Positions 24,164 to 33,396 are shown, counted from the stretch's first letter. The stretch: 39,264 nt of DNA from Bacillus sp. 2B10 (GCA_003946805.1 RPSH01000030.1:1-39264), one strand, 5' to 3'. The notes: a model not told the origin generated them from the sequence alone. Program-made: numbers and translations.

Positions 24164-25077
24164 AGTTGATCCGATGTCGCGTGCGAGTCAAGCGCCTCCC
24201 ATGGCGGCGGTGACCAGCGTGCGGCGAGGTGATCGACGAATGCGGTCACCGCCGGGCGCGGCGCGTCGCCATGGATCGCGTGGATCGCCAGGTCGTGCGA
24301 CGCCGCCCAATCGGGCAGCACCCGCACCAGCCGGCCGTCCGCCAGCGCGTCGCCGACGTCCCACAGCGACCGCAGCGCGATGCCGACCCCGGCCAGCGTC
24401 AGTTCGCGGACGATCTCGCTCGAATTGGTGCGGACATGGCTGGTGCCGGTCACCAGCGCGCGGCGCGTCGGACGCAGCAGCATCCATGGCAATTGCCCGT
24501 CGGCGGCGAGCAGCCGGTGCCCGGCCAGCGCCGCCGGGGTCGCAGGCGCCCCATGTTCGGCCAGATAGGCAGGACTGGCGCACACGACGCGGCGGTTGCC
24601 CGCCAGCCGCCGCGCGACATGGCCCGCCGGCGGATGCGCGGTGATGCGGATCGCGCAGTCGATCCGGTCGGCGGCAAGGTCGACGACATGGTCGGACAGC
24701 GACAGTTCGAGCTCGACCGCCGGATGGTCGCGCAGGAAGTCGCCGAGCAGCGGCGCGATGTGCAGCCGCGCGAACGAGGCAGGGGCGGCGACCCGCAACG
24801 GCCCGGCGGGTGCCGCCACCGCCCCGGTCACCCGTGCCTCCGCCGCCGCCAGCGCCGACAGGATCGCCGTCAGATCGGCATGGAGCCGCGCACCCACCGG
24901 AGTCGGATGCAGCCGCCGCGTCGTCCGTTCGATCAAGCGCGTACCCAGCCGGTTCTCGAGCCGGGCGAGGCGTTTCGACACCATCGCAGGAGAGATGGCG
25001 AGCACGCGGGCGGCGGCAGCGATGCTGCCGGTGTCGAGGATGGCGACGAACAACGCGTGGTCGGGATCGGCGGACAT
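24151..25077 (-). CDS. LysR family transcriptional regulator
   Basis: A 308-aa protein with the LysR winged helix-turn-helix at the N-terminus: [51 protein letters not shown], seen in pieces over residues 6-56. It is followed by a two-lobe effector-binding domain starting near [19 protein letters not shown] (about 93). It is divergent from glcB, the usual position for a LysR target. It is also directly upstream of hppD on the same strand. Which of the two it controls is not settled by the sequence. The dyad at 25111-25127 in the divergent gap is a candidate site. Confidence 0.92.
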   Translation of the reverse strand: MSADPDHALFVAILDTGSIAAAARVLAISPAMVSKRLARLENRLGTRLIERTTRRLHPTPVGARLHADLTAILSALAAAEARVTGAVAAPAGPLRVAAPASFARLHIAPLLGDFLRDHPAVELELSLSDHVVDLAADRIDCAIRITAHPPAGHVARRLAGNRRVVCASPAYLAEHGAPATPAALAGHRLLAADGQLPWMLLRPTRRALVTGTSHVRTNSSEIVRELTLAGVGIALRSLWDVGDALADGRLVRVLPDWAASHDLAIHAIHGDAPRPAVTAFVDHLAARWSPPPWEALDSHATSDQLRIN

Positions 25078-25110
25078 TCGTTCCTCTGTGACATGGCTGA
25101 CGTTCGACTA

Positions 25111-25127
25111 TGCCTGCTAGTGGCAGG
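25111..25127. promoter_or_regulatory. Dyad in the LysR-glcB divergent region
   Basis: TGCCTGCTAGTGGCAGG contains two interlocking small dyads, TGCC...GGCA (25111-25125) and CCTGC...GCAGG (25113-25127). It lies 34 bases before the LysR start and 80 before glcB, a fitting place for LysR autoregulation. The arms are short, so the call is tentative. Confidence 0.35.
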
Positions 25128-25159
25128 AAAGGCGAGGCGCTATGTCTGCGTCAATCACC

Positions 25160-25186
25160 GTAGTCCCGGCGTTCGCCGGAATGATG
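25160..25186. repeat. GC palindromic repeat in the glcB leader
   Basis: GTAGTCCCGGCGTTCGCCGG followed by AATGATG is one member of the dispersed palindrome family. It ends 20 bases before the glcB start, so it would form a hairpin in the glcB leader. Confidence 0.7.
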
Positions 25187-25206
25187 CAGCTTTGAACGGA
25201 GGCCCC

Positions 25207-27294
25207 ATGTCGCCCACCACCATCGAGCGCGCCGGATTGCAGGTCGCCGCCGAACTGGCCGACTTTGTCGAGGATCGTGCGCTGCCCGGTACCGGCATCG
25301 CCGCCGACGCGTTCTGGGAAGGGGTGGCCGCGATCTTCGCCCGGTTCGCACCGGAAAACCGCGCGCTGCTGGACAAGCGCGACGCGTTGCAGGCGCAGCT
25401 CGATGCGTGGTTCGTCGCGCGACACGGCCAGCCGATCGACCCGGCCGACCAAGAGGCGTTCCTGCGCTCGATCGGCTATCTGGTCGAGGAACCGGCGCCG
25501 TTCACCGTCGATCCGGCCAATGTCGATCCGGAGATCGCGACGCTGGCCGGGCCGCAGCTGGTGGTGCCGATCCTCAACGCCCGCTTCCTGCTCAACGCCG
25601 CCAATGCGCGCTGGGGCAGCCTGTACGACGCGCTCTATGGCACCGATGCGATCCCCGGCGTGGCGGCGTCCGGCGGCTATGACGCGGTCCGCGGCGCACA
25701 GGTGATCGATCGCGCAAAGGCCTTGCTCGACGACGCGGTGCCGCTGGCGACCGGCAGCTGGCGCGACTGGCGCGGCGATGCGCCACGGCTGGCCGACCCG
25801 GCGCAACTGGTCGGGCGGGCGGGCGATAATCTGCTGCTGCGCCATCACGGGCTGCACATCGAACTGGTGATCGATCGCGATCATGCCATCGGACGCGGCG
25901 ATCCGGCGGGGCTGGCCGATATCCTGCTCGAATCGGCGCTCACTACCATCTGCGACCTCGAGGATTCGGTCGCGGCGGTCGATGCGGCGGACAAGGTCGC
26001 GGCCTATGCCAACTGGCTGGGGCTGATGCAGGGAACGCTGACCGCCAGCTTCGCCAAGGGCGGCCGGCGCGTCACCCGGTCGCTGGCAGCGGACCGGCGC
26101 TACACCACGGCCGACGGCGGCGAACTGGTGCTGCCCGGCCGGTCACTGTTGTTCGTGCGCAATGTCGGGCATCTGATGACCACGCCCGCGCTGCTGCTGC
26201 CGGACGGCGGGCAGGCACCCGAAGGCATTCTCGACGCGATCGTCACCAGCCTGATCGCCTGCGCCGATGTGAACGGACCGCGCGCCAACAGCCGGGCCGG
26301 ATCGATCTACATCGTCAAGCCCAAGCAGCACGGGCCGCAAGAGGTGGCCTTCACCGACCGGCTGTTCGACGCGGTCGAGGATTTGCTGCGCCTGCCGCGG
26401 CACACGATCAAGATCGGCGTGATGGACGAGGAGCGGCGCACCTCCGCCAATCTCGCCGCGTGCATCCACGCGGTGCGCCACCGGATCGTGTTCATCAACA
26501 CCGGCTTCCTCGACCGCACCGGCGACGAACTGCACAGCGCGATGCACGCGGGTGCGATGATCCCGAAGGGCGAGATGAAAAGTGCCGGCTGGATCGCGGC
26601 GTACGAGGACCGCAACGTGCAGATCGGCCTCGCCTGTGGCCTCGGCGGGCGGGCGCAGATCGGCAAGGGCATGTGGGCCGCGCCCGACCGGATGGGTGAC
26701 ATGCTCGACCAGAAGATCGCGCATCCGCTGAGCGGGGCGAGCACCGCATGGGTCCCGTCGCCGACCGCCGCGACGCTGCACGCGCTGCACTATCACGCGG
26801 TCGATGTTGCGCAGCGACAGGAGGCACGGGCGGCCGAGCCGGTCGCGTCGCTGTCGAAGCTGCTGACGTTGCCGTTGGCCACCGGGCGGAACTGGGAGGC
26901 AGCCGAAGTCTCGCGCGAGCTGGACAACAATGTCCAGGGCATCCTCGGCTATGTCGTGCGCTGGATCGACCAGGGGATCGGCTGTTCGAAGGTGCCCGAT
27001 ATCCACGACGTCGGGTTGATGGAGGACCGCGCGACGCTGCGCATCTCGTCGCAGCATGTCGCCAACTGGCTGCTGCACGGGGTTTGTACGGAGGCCGACG
27101 TCGATGCCGCGTTCGCGCGGATGGCGGTGAAGGTCGATGCGCAGAATGCCGGCGACCCGGCCTACCGGCCGCTGGCGGGCGGCATCGCGCTGCGTGCGGC
27201 GCGGGCGCTGGTGTTCGAGGGGCTGGAGCAACCCAACGGCTATACCGAGCCGCTGCTGCACGCCTATCGCGCGGTGGCGAAGGCGGCGGCCTAA
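25207..27294 (+). CDS. glcB: Malate synthase G
   Basis: Condenses glyoxylate with acetyl-CoA to malate in the glyoxylate or glycolate route. The 695-aa product is slightly shorter than the usual 720 or so. Motifs include [19 protein letters not shown] (about residues 245-263), [11 protein letters not shown] with the catalytic Arg (about 318), [16 protein letters not shown] (about 401) and [22 protein letters not shown] with the catalytic Asp (about 598-619). GGAGG lies six bases before the ATG at 25207. The LysR gene is divergent. Isocitrate lyase is not in the window, so use with glycolate oxidation or an unlinked glyoxylate shunt is open. Confidence 0.97.
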   Translation: MSPTTIERAGLQVAAELADFVEDRALPGTGIAADAFWEGVAAIFARFAPENRALLDKRDALQAQLDAWFVARHGQPIDPADQEAFLRSIGYLVEEPAPFTVDPANVDPEIATLAGPQLVVPILNARFLLNAANARWGSLYDALYGTDAIPGVAASGGYDAVRGAQVIDRAKALLDDAVPLATGSWRDWRGDAPRLADPAQLVGRAGDNLLLRHHGLHIELVIDRDHAIGRGDPAGLADILLESALTTICDLEDSVAAVDAADKVAAYANWLGLMQGTLTASFAKGGRRVTRSLAADRRYTTADGGELVLPGRSLLFVRNVGHLMTTPALLLPDGGQAPEGILDAIVTSLIACADVNGPRANSRAGSIYIVKPKQHGPQEVAFTDRLFDAVEDLLRLPRHTIKIGVMDEERRTSANLAACIHAVRHRIVFINTGFLDRTGDELHSAMHAGAMIPKGEMKSAGWIAAYEDRNVQIGLACGLGGRAQIGKGMWAAPDRMGDMLDQKIAHPLSGASTAWVPSPTAATLHALHYHAVDVAQRQEARAAEPVASLSKLLTLPLATGRNWEAAEVSRELDNNVQGILGYVVRWIDQGIGCSKVPDIHDVGLMEDRATLRISSQHVANWLLHGVCTEADVDAAFARMAVKVDAQNAGDPAYRPLAGGIALRAARALVFEGLEQPNGYTEPLLHAYRAVAKAAA

Positions 27295-27349
27295 CCTCCC
27301 TGCGTCACTCCTGCGCAGCCGGGTTTCCCGCGGCGAGGCACAGGCTGTG

Positions 27350-28090
27350 CTACCGGGAGATTTCAGCCTGCGCCGGGATGACGCTCTCGGACAGCGCGCT
27401 TGCCGCCGGCTCCAGCACATTGATCGCCGCATGGACCCGCGCCTCGATCTCCTCGCGCGGCAGGCCCGGCGGGATGGGGTCGAGGAAGCAGATGGTGATG
27501 ACGCCCGGCCGGCTCGCCCCCTTGCGCGGCATGCAGTGGCCGCTGTCGAGCGCGACGGGCACGACCGGCATGTTCAGCGCCTTGTACAGCCCGGCAAAGC
27601 CCGAGCGCAGCGGCGGGGCGTCGCCGACCGCCACCCGCGTGCCTTCGGGAAAGATCAGCACCGAGCGGTTCTGGGCACGGGCGACGGCGGCTTCCTTGAG
27701 CATCACGCGCAGCGCCCTGGACGACGCGTCGCGATCGACCCCGATCGCGCCGTACGCCCGCGCGGTCCGGCCCCAGAACGGCATGTCGATCAGCTCGCGC
27801 TTCATCACGATCAGCGGTCCGTCGATCAGCTCGGCCATCTCCAGCGTCTCGAACATCGCCTGGTGCTTGACCGCGAACAGGTAGGTGCCCGGCGGCCGGG
27901 TCCCCTCGATCCGCACCCGCACGCCCAGTATCCAGCGCGCGAGGAAGCGGTGGACGCGGATCCAGACATGGGCATGGACGTGCATCGCCCGTTGCCCGAA
28001 CCGCGCGGAAACCGGCGCGCTTAGCACGATCGGCACCGACGCGCCATAAAACAGGACGCGGAACAGCCAGGTACGGACCCACGCGATCAC
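27350..28090 (-). CDS. plsC: 1-acyl-sn-glycerol-3-phosphate acyltransferase (PlsC family)
   Basis: Adds the second acyl chain to lysophosphatidate in phospholipid synthesis, at the inner membrane. The 246-aa protein has one or two N-terminal helices and the acyltransferase motifs. Motif I appears as VKHQAMFETLE (about residues 74-84), which is H-x4-E, not the standard H-x4-D. Motif III is LIFPEGTR (about 145-152). Motif IV includes PVVPVALDSGH. GTG 28090 overlaps the ydcF-type stop by four bases. The last residues, VIPAQAEISR, are encoded by a copy of the dispersed palindromic repeat, so the natural end has been replaced or extended by it. Confidence 0.9.
   Translation of the reverse strand: MIAWVRTWLFRVLFYGASVPIVLSAPVSARFGQRAMHVHAHVWIRVHRFLARWILGVRVRIEGTRPPGTYLFAVKHQAMFETLEMAELIDGPLIVMKRELIDMPFWGRTARAYGAIGVDRDASSRALRVMLKEAAVARAQNRSVLIFPEGTRVAVGDAPPLRSGFAGLYKALNMPVVPVALDSGHCMPRKGASRPGVITICFLDPIPPGLPREEIEARVHAAINVLEPAASALSESVIPAQAEISR
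27353..27383. repeat. Palindromic repeat copy forming the plsC 3' end
   Basis: CGGGAGATTTCAGCCTGCGC then CGGGATGACGC is a diverged member of the repeat family. It lies wholly inside the reading frame of plsC and encodes its final residues before the stop at 27350-27352. Further dyad sequence continues in 27295-27349. Confidence 0.7.
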
Positions 28091-28623
28091 AGATCGATCC
28101 CCAATCGCATCACCACCCCACGCACCACATATTTGTTGTATTCGCCGAACAGCAGCGCGAAGCCGGGGCTGCCCGCCACCGGATCGCGCACGATCTCGAC
28201 CGAATTGCCCAGCGCATGGCGCAACTCCATCGCCGCGCGCGCCATGTGCCAGTTCGACGTGACCAGCCGGACCGAGCGATAGCGGTTGCGCCGCACCCAG
28301 TCGGCGGTCTCGTCGGCGTTCGACCGGGTATCGACCGCTTCGTGACCGAGGTCCACGCAGCAGCGGAACAGCCGGCGCGGCGCGCCATTGGCCGCCGCCA
28401 GTTCGCCGGGGCGCACATCGGGGTCGACGCCGGTCACCAGCATCCGCTTCGCCTCGCCGCGTTCGACGACCGCCAGCCCGCGCTCGATCCGGCCGGGGCC
28501 CCCGGTCGGGACGACCACGCCGTCGGTCCGCCGCGGTTCGGCCAGCGGCTTGGGCAGCGTGACCGCGAACAGGGCGAAGCCGAGCGCATAGACCAGCAGC
28601 AGCACCGCAAGGACCCGCCGCAT
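28087..28623 (-). CDS. YdcF family protein (DUF218)
   Basis: A 178-aa protein with an N-terminal membrane anchor or signal (MRRVLAVLLLVYALGFALFA) and the DUF218 core: DGVVVPTGGPGRIERGLAVV (about residues 34-53), MLVTGVDP, SNADETADWVRR, and SVRLVTSNWHMARAAMELR (about 115-133). Members such as ElyC and SanA act at the cell envelope; the exact reaction is not established. ATG 28623 overlaps the ftsX stop (TGATG); a GTG one codon earlier is possible. It sits between ftsX and plsC, which suggests an envelope role. Confidence 0.88.
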   Translation of the reverse strand: MRRVLAVLLLVYALGFALFAVTLPKPLAEPRRTDGVVVPTGGPGRIERGLAVVERGEAKRMLVTGVDPDVRPGELAAANGAPRRLFRCCVDLGHEAVDTRSNADETADWVRRNRYRSVRLVTSNWHMARAAMELRHALGNSVEIVRDPVAGSPGFALLFGEYNKYVVRGVVMRLGIDL

Positions 28624-29501
28624 CACAGCACCCGCGCCAGGCGCCGCAGCACCGCGACCCGCGCCGCCAGCATCGCCAGCAACGTGAAGGCGAACGGCAA
28701 TATCGCGACCACCGCCCAGTCGAGCGGCGCGAGGGTGACGCCGTCGACCAGTTGCGAATCGAGCGTCGCCATCCGTTCGCCCAGCGCCGCGACGACGAGC
28801 CCGCCGGCCAGCACGCCGATCGCGCCGCCGGTCAGCGTGTCCTGCCCGATGCGGCGCTGGAACAGCCGCGCGATCTGAAGGTCGGTCGAACCCAGCATGT
28901 GCAGGATGTCGATCGTCCCGCGATGCGTATCAAGCCCTGCGCGCGCAACCAGCAGCACGACCGCCGCCGTCGCGCTGGCCATTACCAGCACGAGCCCGAG
29001 CGCGGTCCACCCGATCGCCCCGACGAACGCGCGCACCGGGGCCAGCCAGGTGGCGTGGCGATCGACGCGGATGCCGGGGCCGACGCTCTTCGCCAGCGCC
29101 TCGACCCGCGCCACCGCGGCATCGTCGCCCGACCGCAGATCGACGTCGATCATCGCCGGCATCGGCAGGTCGGCGTCGAGCCCGGCCTCGCCCAGCCACG
29201 GTCGCAGCAATTCGGCCAGTCGCGCGCGATCGACTTCCGCCGCCCGCACGACATCGGCCGACGCTTTCAGCCGGGCCAGCAACCGCACCGTTTCCGCATC
29301 GCGGGTCGTCGCATCACCCTCGATCACCTGCACCGTCAGCCGCGCCGCCAGCTGCCGGTCGAGCGTCGCGCCGGCGTTGCGGGTCGACAGGCCGAGCGTG
29401 GCGCTGAGCGTCGTCAGGAAGATCATGATCGCCATGATCCACACCATCGCCCGGCGTCCCTGCCGGTCGTCGAGCAGCGGCTGTACGCTCGCACGCCGCA
29501 T
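28623..29501 (-). CDS. ftsX: Cell division protein FtsX
   Basis: Membrane partner of FtsE; together they control peptidoglycan hydrolases at the septum. The 292-aa protein has a helix at about residues 18-38 (AMVWIMAIMIFLTTLSATLGL) and a periplasmic domain (about 40-160). Three further helices follow (GWTALGLVLVMASATAAVVLL, LTGGAIGVLAGGLVVAALG and AVVAILPFAFTLLAMLAA). The FtsX/MacB-type loop DILHMLGSTDLQIARLFQRR sits before the third helix. ATG 29501 overlaps the ftsE stop by four bases. The order E-X is conserved among bacteria. Confidence 0.93.
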   Translation of the reverse strand: MRRASVQPLLDDRQGRRAMVWIMAIMIFLTTLSATLGLSTRNAGATLDRQLAARLTVQVIEGDATTRDAETVRLLARLKASADVVRAAEVDRARLAELLRPWLGEAGLDADLPMPAMIDVDLRSGDDAAVARVEALAKSVGPGIRVDRHATWLAPVRAFVGAIGWTALGLVLVMASATAAVVLLVARAGLDTHRGTIDILHMLGSTDLQIARLFQRRIGQDTLTGGAIGVLAGGLVVAALGERMATLDSQLVDGVTLAPLDWAVVAILPFAFTLLAMLAARVAVLRRLARVL

Positions 29502-30202
29502 CACGGCATCGCCGGGGGGTGGCGCAGCATGCCGGTCGGGTCGGCCAGCCGCCCGCGCTCCAGCCGCATCAGTCGCGCATCGGGCACGCGGTGGAGCAGG
29601 TGATGGTCGTGCGTCGCCATCACGACGGTGGTGCCGAGCCGATTGAGCGAGGCGAACAGCTTCAACAGCCGTTCGGCCATTTCGGGATCGACGTTGCCGG
29701 TCGGTTCGTCGGCGACGAGGATTTCGGGCCGGTTGATGACCGCGCGCGCGATCGCCACCCGCTGCTGCTCGCCGCCCGACAGCGTCGGCGGGCGGGCATC
29801 GGCACGGTCGGTGAGGCCGACCCACGCCAGCATCTCGCCCACCGGCTCGGCGATCTCGTCCTCGGGCATGCCGGCGACGCGCAGGGGAAGCGCGATATTG
29901 TCGCGCGCCGACAGATGCGGGACCAGCCGGAAATCCTGGAACACCACGCCGATCCGCCGGCGAAACCCGGGGAGCCGTCCGCGCGGCGAGGTCACCATGT
30001 CCTCGCCGAACAACCGGATCACCCCGCGGCTGGGGCGCTGCGACAGGTAGAGCAGGCGCAGCAGCGACGTCTTGCCCGCACCCGATGGCCCCAGCAGGAA
30101 ATGAAAGGTGCCGGCGTGCAGCGAAAAGCTGACGTCGCTCAGCGTTTCGGTGCCCTGGCCATAGCGCAGGCCGACATTTTCGAACTGAACGATGCTGGCC
30201 AC
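29501..30202 (-). CDS. ftsE: Cell division ATP-binding protein FtsE
   Basis: ABC-type ATPase of the FtsEX complex. The 233-aa product contains FENVGLRYG, Walker A GPSGAGKTS (about residues 38-46), the Q-loop in GVVFQDFRLVPHLS (about 86-99), the signature LSGGEQQRVAIARA (about 140-153), Walker B ILVADEPTGNVD (about 160-171) and the H-loop ATHD. I use GTG 30202 because AAGGG lies just upstream and FtsE proteins normally begin a few residues before FENV; an ATG 11 codons earlier (30235) is in frame. It is the first of four overlapping minus-strand genes. Confidence 0.95.
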   Translation of the reverse strand: MASIVQFENVGLRYGQGTETLSDVSFSLHAGTFHFLLGPSGAGKTSLLRLLYLSQRPSRGVIRLFGEDMVTSPRGRLPGFRRRIGVVFQDFRLVPHLSARDNIALPLRVAGMPEDEIAEPVGEMLAWVGLTDRADARPPTLSGGEQQRVAIARAVINRPEILVADEPTGNVDPEMAERLLKLFASLNRLGTTVVMATHDHHLLHRVPDARLMRLERGRLADPTGMLRHPPAMP

Positions 30203-30384
30203 GAACGCCCTTGCTTCCACCGGTCCGCCGCCCATCGCACATGGCCGCGTTTGTCTCAAGCGGCACGCAATCGCGCCTTGCCATCGATGCCCGGTCCGCC
30301 GTAGATTCAACGCCATTATTCGTCGCGCCCCGTTGGCCCCGCACTGGCGGCCCGGCGCGACCCATCCGGGGGGCAGGGGACGCG

Positions 30385-31200
30385 ATGATCCTCGAATGTA
30401 CGCAATGCCATATGCGCTATCTGGTCGCCGATTCGGCGATCGGTCCGGCGGGGCGCACGGTGCGTTGCGCGGGGTGCCGGCACAGCTGGTTCCAGCCGCC
30501 GGCGATGCTCGATCTGGGCACCACCGCCGCGGTGACGCCGCCGCCCGAGCCGGCACGGGTCGCGCAGCCGGCGATGGCCGAGGCGGACGGGGTGCGTCCC
30601 CGCGCGGCAGCGGTGGAGGCACCGGTCGACGCTCCCTATGTCGAGACCCCGCGCGCCGCGCCGCTGCGCGCCCGCACCGCAGAACCGCGTCGCTATGTCG
30701 ATCCGGAGGCCGAACGCGCCGAACGTGGCGAACCCATCAACGCCTTCGCGCATCAGGCGCCGTTCGTGCCGCGCCGCAATCCGGCGCGCCGCCGCACCGC
30801 GATGGCGGTCGCCGCGGGCGTCGCGATGCTCGCGGCGTGCGGCGCGATCCTCTACACCGGTACGCCGGGTATCGCCGAACAGCTGGGCCTGCCTGTTGCA
30901 TCGAGTGCCGACAGCGCGCTGAAATTCGCGATCAACACCCCCGAACGCCGGCTGCTGTCGAGCGGCAACGAACTGTTCGCGGTGTCGGGGCGGATCATCA
31001 ACGAAACCGGCGCGCGCCAGCGCATTCCCGACATCCGCGCAGTATTGAAGGACAGCCAGGACCGCGAGGTCTATAGCTGGACCATCAAGCCGCAGACCCG
31101 CGCGATCGGCCCGAGCGGGAGCCTGACCTTTAACAGCGCGGCGCTGGACGTGCCGGCGAATGCCAAGGAACTCGAACTGAGCTTCGCGTCGGGGCTGTAG
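30385..31200 (+). CDS. Zinc-ribbon (MJ0042-type) membrane protein with DUF3426-like domain
   Basis: A 271-aa protein. It starts with a zinc ribbon, MILECTQCHMRYLV and then RCAGCRHSW (C-x2-C...C-x2-C over residues 5-31). An Ala/Pro-rich region of about 100 residues follows, then one helix (about 140-160, AVAAGVAMLAACGAIL). The C-terminal domain has LFAVSGRIINETGARQRIP, LKDSQDREVYSW and ELELSFASGL, as in DUF3426. Such proteins are common beside ftsEX in alphaproteobacteria and are thought to be envelope-related, but no function is proven. It is divergent from ftsE across a 182-base gap. Confidence 0.85.
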   Translation: MILECTQCHMRYLVADSAIGPAGRTVRCAGCRHSWFQPPAMLDLGTTAAVTPPPEPARVAQPAMAEADGVRPRAAAVEAPVDAPYVETPRAAPLRARTAEPRRYVDPEAERAERGEPINAFAHQAPFVPRRNPARRRTAMAVAAGVAMLAACGAILYTGTPGIAEQLGLPVASSADSALKFAINTPERRLLSSGNELFAVSGRIINETGARQRIPDIRAVLKDSQDREVYSWTIKPQTRAIGPSGSLTFNSAALDVPANAKELELSFASGL

Positions 31201-31219
31201 GGTTTCCCCGGCCGTCCGG

Positions 31220-31300
31220 CGTATCCCCGCGCAGGCGGGGATCCAGAGCCGCAAGCGTCGTCTTCCGTGACCCTGGACCCCGGCCTTCGCCGGGGTACGG
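31220..31300. repeat. Pair of GC palindromic repeats after the zinc-ribbon gene
   Basis: GTATCCCCGCGCAGGCGGGG (31221-31240) and GACCCCGGCCTTCGCCGGGG (31276-31295) face each other between two convergent genes. They are members of the dispersed family and may act as a shared transcript end. Confidence 0.8.
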
Positions 31301-31320
31301 GGTGTAGCGGAAACAGCCGC

Positions 31321-31983
31321 CTACGCCGCCAGCGGAAACCGCAGCAACCGGTCCTCCAGCGCGATCAGCGCCTCCGCCCCGCCGCCGACGGCGCGCACGA
31401 TCTCCGGGTGATGCGCGTCCAGCCCGCCGGTCAGCGATCCGAACGCGGGCAGAATCAGCTTCGTCGCGGTCGCCACGAAGCAGCGGCGGGATACGCCGCG
31501 CCCGCGCAGCTTCAGTCGCAGCTTGGGATGAAAATGACCCGACAGTTCGGGGCGGGGCTCGGCCGGATCGGCTTCGTGACGCAGCACCAGCCCGTCGATC
31601 ACCGCTTCGTCGACCACGCGTCCGCCGCAATGATCGGCGACGACCCGATCGTGATTGCCGGTGATCCATGTCCAGTCGGCCCCGCCGGTCAGCGCCCGCA
31701 ACCGTGCCTGCGCCTCCTCCGACAGCCGGTCGCACCCGCCGACGTCGTGGAAGCTGTCGCCGAGGCACCAGATTTCCGCCGGCCGCGTCCGCGCCACGAC
31801 GCCCTCGATCCCCGCCAGCGTTTCCAGCGTGTCGTAGGGCGGCAGCATCTGCCCGAACTGCGCGTACCAGCTGGCCTTCTCGAAATGCAGGTCGGCGAGC
31901 AGCAGCGCACGCCGCGCCGGCCAGTACAGGGCACCGGCGGACAGGGCGTCGAAGGCGTGGCCGGCGAACGAAAGGCGAACCAT
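31321..31983 (-). CDS. pdeM: PdeM-type metallophosphoesterase, ligase-associated DNA damage response family
   Basis: A 220-aa calcineurin-like phosphoesterase. Metal-binding motifs are LLADLHFEKASWY (about residues 29-41), IWCLGDSFHD (about 71-80), WITGNHDR (about 107-114) and ELSGHFHPKLRL (about 148-159). The spacing and the DLHFEK start match the endonuclease or phosphodiesterase found with ATP-dependent DNA ligase, Lhr-type helicase and exonuclease genes. Here none of those partners is adjacent. ATG 31983 is favoured over an ATG seven codons upstream because it gives the family N-terminus MVRLSFAG. Confidence 0.85.
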   Translation of the reverse strand: MVRLSFAGHAFDALSAGALYWPARRALLLADLHFEKASWYAQFGQMLPPYDTLETLAGIEGVVARTRPAEIWCLGDSFHDVGGCDRLSEEAQARLRALTGGADWTWITGNHDRVVADHCGGRVVDEAVIDGLVLRHEADPAEPRPELSGHFHPKLRLKLRGRGVSRRCFVATATKLILPAFGSLTGGLDAHHPEIVRAVGGGAEALIALEDRLLRFPLAA

Positions 31984-32065
31984 CGCCCGCCTATAGCGCA
32001 GCATCGGCGGCGCTCAAGCCACGGGGGCGAAACGATTGGGTCGCGAACGTCATTCGCATCGAGAT

Positions 32066-32093
32066 GCCGTACCCCCGACGTTGCGGGGTACGG
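32066..32093. repeat. Palindromic repeat between DUF445 gene and pdeM
   Basis: CCGTACCCCCGACGTTGCGG then GGTACGGG forms a near-perfect hairpin in the gap between the two minus-strand genes. It belongs to the GTACCCCCGC-type subgroup also seen near 9914-10053. Confidence 0.65.
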
Positions 32094-32130
32094 GCGTGAT
32101 GCCCGCGAAACCCGTACCGGGCCTCGACCC

Positions 32131-33396
32131 CTACAGCCAAACATCCACCACGTGGATCGCCAGCCCGACCGACCCGCCGACCAGCGTGCCGTTGATCCGG
32201 ATGAACTGAAGGTCGCGGCCGACGGCATTTTCCAGCCGCCCGGTGATCGTCCGCGCATCCCAGCCGCGCACCGTGTCCGACACCAGCCGGACGATGCCGT
32301 CGCCATAGTCCGCGACCGCGCCGACGACGGCGCGGCGGACGAAGCGGTTGACCTTGGCCTTGAGCACCGGATCGGACTGGAGCGTCTGCCCCAGCTGGCG
32401 CAGCGCATCGCCGATCGGTCCGGCGAGCGCCCGGTCGGGGTTGCGCGCGGCGTTCAGCATCCCGCCGCGGATTTTCTCCCACACGCCCATCCACCAGCCG
32501 GCGAGCGCGGGATTGTCGATCAGGTCGTTCTTCAGCCGTTCGACCTTCGCCTGCATGTCGGGGGAATGTTGCAGGTCGTGCGCGAGCAGCGCCAGCCCCT
32601 CGTTCGCCTTGGCGCGCAGCGGGTGGGCGGGGTCTTCGGCGACCTCGGCCAGCATCTTGTGCAGCCCCTTTACCACCGATGTCGCCAGCGTTTCGTCCAG
32701 CCCGGTCCAGCGCAGCACCGCGCCGGCACGCTTCTGTACCATCGCGCGGACGAGGTCGTCATTGGCGTCGAGCGTCTTGGACGTCCAGCGGATGATCGCA
32801 TCGACCAGCGGCAGGTGCCGGTCGTCGGCGATCGCCGCCTCCAGCGTCCGGCCCAGCGCCGGCGACACCTGCATCGCGCGCAGCCGGTTGGCGAGTGCGC
32901 CGCGCACCATCGTCCCGAACTGGTCGGGATCGAGCCCTTCGAGGACGTTGACCGCCAGCCGTGACGCGCCGTGGCGCAGCTGCCCGCTGCGCGCCGCCGG
33001 GTCGGCCAGCCACTTGCCGGCCGCTCCCGCCGCATCGACACGGTGCATCCGCCGCGCCACGACACGCGCCGTCAGGAAATTGTCGCGCAGGAACAGCGCG
33101 AGCGTATCGCCGATGCGATCCTTGTTGCGCGGGATGATCGCCGTATGCGGGATCGGCAGGCCAAGGGGATGGCGGAACAGCGCGGTGACCGCGAACCAGT
33201 CGGCAAGGCCGCCGACCATCGCCGCCTCGGCAAAGGCCTGTACGAAACCCCATGCGGGATGCACCCCCTCCATGCGACGCGACAGCAGGAACAGCGCCGC
33301 CATCGCCACGAGCATGAACGTGGCGAGGCGTCGCATCCGGGTGAGCCCGACAGGAACCGCATCGCCGCTCCGGGCGCTGCTTGGGGATAATGCCAT
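32131..33396 (-). CDS. DUF445 family membrane-associated protein
   Basis: A 421-aa protein with one clear N-terminal helix (about residues 24-42, LATFMLVAMAALFLLSRR). The DUF445 hallmark AFAEAAMVGGLADWFAVTALFRHPLGLPIPHTAIIPRNKDRIG is seen in pieces over about 54-97. A long helical body follows, and the protein ends with a hydrophobic GTLVGGSVGLAIHVVDVWL. The function of the family is unknown. It is alone on its strand between the RND operon and pdeM, with repeat-filled gaps on both sides. Confidence 0.9.
   Translation of the reverse strand: MALSPSSARSGDAVPVGLTRMRRLATFMLVAMAALFLLSRRMEGVHPAWGFVQAFAEAAMVGGLADWFAVTALFRHPLGLPIPHTAIIPRNKDRIGDTLALFLRDNFLTARVVARRMHRVDAAGAAGKWLADPAARSGQLRHGASRLAVNVLEGLDPDQFGTMVRGALANRLRAMQVSPALGRTLEAAIADDRHLPLVDAIIRWTSKTLDANDDLVRAMVQKRAGAVLRWTGLDETLATSVVKGLHKMLAEVAEDPAHPLRAKANEGLALLAHDLQHSPDMQAKVERLKNDLIDNPALAGWWMGVWEKIRGGMLNAARNPDRALAGPIGDALRQLGQTLQSDPVLKAKVNRFVRRAVVGAVADYGDGIVRLVSDTVRGWDARTITGRLENAVGRDLQFIRINGTLVGGSVGLAIHVVDVWL

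Noticed and set aside
24151..25077. Assigning the LysR protein as the hppD/hmgA regulator
   Set aside because: It is divergent from glcB as well as upstream of hppD, and the hppD palindrome is not of LysR type; the sequence does not decide.
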